Positions 6,823 to 8,411 of a DNA stretch of 8,411 nt are shown piece by piece (positions within the stretch are counted from its first letter, which is position 1; each line of letters starts with the position of its first letter). The translations under genes were made by a program, and so were the position numbers. The stretch is taken from positions 1-8,411 of the forward strand of contig JBGPYB010000185.1 of assembly GCA_041493035.1 (NCBI GenBank), given 5' to 3'. The DNA is from JBGPYB01 sp041493035. GTDB lineage: Bacteria > Acidobacteriota > Vicinamibacteria > Fen-336. Below the pieces are notes generated by a model that saw nothing but the letters and a program-made list of their open reading frames with translations, was not told the DNA's origin and searched no databases.

Positions 6823-8213
6823 CCGCGCAGCTCCAAGTACATCCGAGCGCTCTCCAGAAGCCGACCCGCCGTGAGGCCGTCGCCGCCGCGCAGCGGCTCA
6901 TCGGCCGGAACCGCAGTCAAGAGGCTCATCACGGTTTCCATCGCGCGCCGACCACGCCTCCGCTCTCCCCGACGAAGGAGGAGGCTGCCCAGCAAGAAGT
7001 GGGACGTGGCCAGGTCGGGCGCCAGATAGATCGCCCGTCGTAAGGCCTCCAGGGCCGACTGGGCCTCGCCCTGCTCCTGACAGATCGCGGCCAGCAGCAG
7101 GTACGCCTCGGGGTTGAGTCGGTCAGTCGCGAGCGCGGCCTCGCAGAGTGTGCGGGCTTGATCGAGATTCCCCTGGTCGGCCAAAACCCGGGCGCGCTGG
7201 AGATCGGCCGCCAGATCCTCCTGGCCGCCGGCGTGCTCCTCCTGAGGTGTCCTGACCGGCGAGTGTGGCGAGACGAGGTCGTTCGACGTGGGCACACTGA
7301 GGGCGAGATCAGTGAGACCACGCAGAATTGTCTCCGACGACCAGCGCAGCGGTGCCGAAGCAACGCCGGCCGCGTCTTTTCGGTAGAAGATGGCCCCCGG
7401 GAAGTTGACCGGCGCCAGCGGATGGAAGAGCTCGACGGAGGCCTCGACCGCGCTGACCACGAGCCAGCCGCCGGGACCCAGCGCGCGCTGCAGTCGGGCC
7501 ACGGTCGCCCGCACAGTCTCGCCGGTGAAATACATGAGGACGTTCCGACAGAGGATCAGGTCCATGGCGCCGGTGTTGGTCACCACCGATGGATAGCCGT
7601 CATCGGCCAGGTTGACGGGCGCGAAGGTGACCATGCGTCGAATCCTCGCGTCCACCTCAACGCGGTCCGCCCCTTGGGGATGGAACCACCTATCGCGGAC
7701 CCACCGGGGAGTCTCCCGGAAGGACCACTCTCGGTATCGGCCCCGCTGCGCGGCCTCCAGAGCCTGCGGGTTGATGTCCGTGGCCAGGATCGTCACGGCC
7801 CACTCGGAACGGTCGGGAAGCAGGCGATCAAGGAGCATGGCGAGGGAGTACGGCTCTTCGCCGGTGGCGCACCCGGCGCTCCACAGACGGAGCCGCAGGA
7901 TGCCTTCTGCTCGACGGACTGCGATCAGCGAGGGAAAGACGTGCTGCTCCAGAGCATCGAACGTGGCCCGGTCACGGAAGAAGTAGGTTTCGCCGATCGT
8001 GAGGTGACTCGCCAGTTGTCCCCACGCCGGGTTCTCGTCCGACAACGCCTCCAACCAGGCTAGATACCGTTCCGGCGTCGAGATCGAGCAGGCTCGCGAG
8101 GCGCGGGCGAGTCCGTGTTCGAGATCGGCCCGGCGATGCTCCGGCAGGTCCAGTCCGAGCCGGCTCGCAACCAATGTCCGAGCCTGAAGCCATACGTCTT
8201 CGGAGAGCTTCAT
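6819..8213 (-). CDS. cheR: CheR chemoreceptor methyltransferase with C-terminal TPR repeats (WspC-like)
   Basis: An S-adenosylmethionine-dependent glutamate O-methyltransferase that methylates receptor glutamates during adaptation, opposing CheB. It has 464 residues against about 270-290 for a plain CheR; the surplus is a TPR region. An N-terminal helical CheR domain covers about 1-75. The family loop TIGETYFFRD is at 72-81, the SAM-binding motif LWSAGCATGEEPYSLAM at 110-126, the ATDINPQALEAA segment at 144-155, and DLILCRNVLMYF at 218-229. A variable linker (about 285-333) leads to about three TPR-like helical pairs (about 334-366, 368-400 and 402-433). Start and stop both overlap neighbours by 4 nt (ATGA junctions), so it is tightly coupled to both cheW genes. 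The TPR fusion matches WspC of Pseudomonas, where repeats are thought to mediate protein contacts. All methyltransferase motifs look intact. Confidence 0.96.
   Translation of the reverse strand: MKLSEDVWLQARTLVASRLGLDLPEHRRADLEHGLARASRACSISTPERYLAWLEALSDENPAWGQLASHLTIGETYFFRDRATFDALEQHVFPSLIAVRRAEGILRLRLWSAGCATGEEPYSLAMLLDRLLPDRSEWAVTILATDINPQALEAAQRGRYREWSFRETPRWVRDRWFHPQGADRVEVDARIRRMVTFAPVNLADDGYPSVVTNTGAMDLILCRNVLMYFTGETVRATVARLQRALGPGGWLVVSAVEASVELFHPLAPVNFPGAIFYRKDAAGVASAPLRWSSETILRGLTDLALSVPTSNDLVSPHSPVRTPQEEHAGGQEDLAADLQRARVLADQGNLDQARTLCEAALATDRLNPEAYLLLAAICQEQGEAQSALEALRRAIYLAPDLATSHFLLGSLLLRRGERRRGRRAMETVMSLLTAVPADEPLRGGDGLTAGRLLESARMYLELRG
6831..6834 (-). promoter_or_regulatory. 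Ribosome binding site of the extended cheW, inside cheR
   Basis: GGAG on the minus strand lies 8 nt before the ATG at 6822-6820, within the last codons of cheR. With the ATGA stop/start overlap it supports this start and coupling to cheR. Confidence 0.55.
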
Positions 8214-8411
8214 TCTTCTATCTCGTCCAGGGCCTCCGCGAGTTGCCGCCCCTCGTCCAAAGAAAGAAAAGTGTCCAGGTCGTGGATGAAAAGAAGACCG
8301 TCCGGGAGCGCCACGATTCCCGCGACGTGCGCCATTCCGGGGAGGACGGCGTCCGGTGGCATGACGGCCTCCGCGATGATCTCGCTGACTCCGAGGGCTT
8401 GATCCACCGGC
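8210..8411 (-). CDS. cheW: CheW coupling protein, C-terminal part only (cut by right window edge)
   Basis: Only the last 66 complete codons are in the window; the frame stays open to base 8411. The visible segment matches the second half of a CheW fold: VDQALGVSEIIAEAVMPP, then MAHVAGIVALPDGLLFIHDL and DTFLSLDE, followed by an acidic tail ending DEIEE. A GTG at 8407 is an internal valine, not a start, because family alignment requires more N-terminal sequence. Its TGA overlaps the cheR ATG by 4 nt. In Wsp-type order this is the WspB equivalent. The start and any promoter lie beyond the right edge. Confidence 0.86.
   Translation of the reverse strand, partial: PVDQALGVSEIIAEAVMPPDAVLPGMAHVAGIVALPDGLLFIHDLDTFLSLDEGRQLAEALDEIEE

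Larger units (their letters stand above)
1..8411 (-). other. Wsp-like (alternative cellular function) chemosensory operon, both ends open
   Basis: Seven same-strand genes (cheW, cheR-TPR, cheW-extended, receptor, cheA-REC, cheB, hybrid kinase) are joined by gaps of -4, -4, 45 (or 3), 15, 24 and 13 nt. No promoter or terminator can be placed between them, so one transcript entering from the right edge is likely. There are no flagellar, cheY, cheZ, cheC, cheD, pilus or GGDEF genes in view. The gene set matches WspB-C-D-A-E-F, which supports a non-flagellar role such as control of second messengers, development or gene expression. Confidence 0.8.

Noticed and set aside
4756..7029. A 757-codon open frame on the plus strand
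   Set aside because: It lies antisense across the receptor, extended cheW and cheR, all with intact motifs. Its product is Arg/Leu/His/Gly-rich without any recognisable domain, as expected of a reverse-complement shadow in GC-rich coding DNA.
8405..8407. GTG as start of the rightmost CheW gene
   Set aside because: The frame continues open to the window edge and the segment aligns with the second half of a CheW fold, so this is an internal valine of a truncated gene.
1..8411. Flagellar chemotaxis cluster
   Set aside because: No cheY, cheZ, cheC, cheD or flagellar gene is seen. Hybrid CheA-REC, TPR-fused CheR and two CheWs point to a Wsp-like system instead.

Overview
This is a gene-dense, GC-rich bacterial window (GC high by eye, not computed). 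All seven genes lie on the minus strand, so transcription runs from the right edge to the left edge. Spacing is extremely tight: gaps run from a 4-nt overlap to about 45 nt. No promoter, terminator, RNA gene, repeat, CRISPR array or mobile element is visible, and no stretch over 300 bases lacks a gene. Composition and protein style suggest an uncultured soil or subsurface bacterium (Rokubacteria/Methylomirabilis-like, Acidobacteria, Nitrospirae or deltaproteobacterial lineages are all possible). There is no ribosomal or other taxonomic marker, so this is a weak guess.

In transcription order the genes are: the C-terminal part of a CheW coupling protein (8210-8411, cut by the right edge); a CheR methyltransferase fused to TPR repeats (6819-8213); a second CheW with an N-terminal helical extension, WspD-like (6208-6822); a membrane chemoreceptor with a CHASE3 sensor and no evident HAMP (4684-6162, or from 6204 with the upstream start); a hybrid CheA kinase with a C-terminal receiver (2464-4668); a CheB methylesterase (1411-2439); and a soluble hybrid histidine kinase, receiver-linker-HisKA-HATPase-receiver, cut by the left edge (1-1397). 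The last gene has no stop in the window and starts at GTG, so it is easy to miss. It was read directly from the reverse complement.

Together they form a chemosensory operon of the alternative-cellular-function (Wsp-like) kind rather than a flagellar one. CheW, CheR-TPR, CheW-extended, MCP, CheA-REC and CheB are the same parts as WspB/C/D/A/E/F, with the receptor gene moved to a position just before cheA. The WspR diguanylate cyclase expected as output is absent from its usual place after cheB. A REC-controlled histidine kinase sits there instead. The inferred flow is: CHASE3 receptor senses an unknown signal; the two CheWs couple it to CheA; CheA H55 phosphorylates its own receiver, CheB and the N-terminal receiver of the hybrid kinase; CheR and CheB set adaptation. 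The hybrid kinase may then pass the signal on through its second receiver or an unseen regulator. This rewired output is the most interesting feature of the window.
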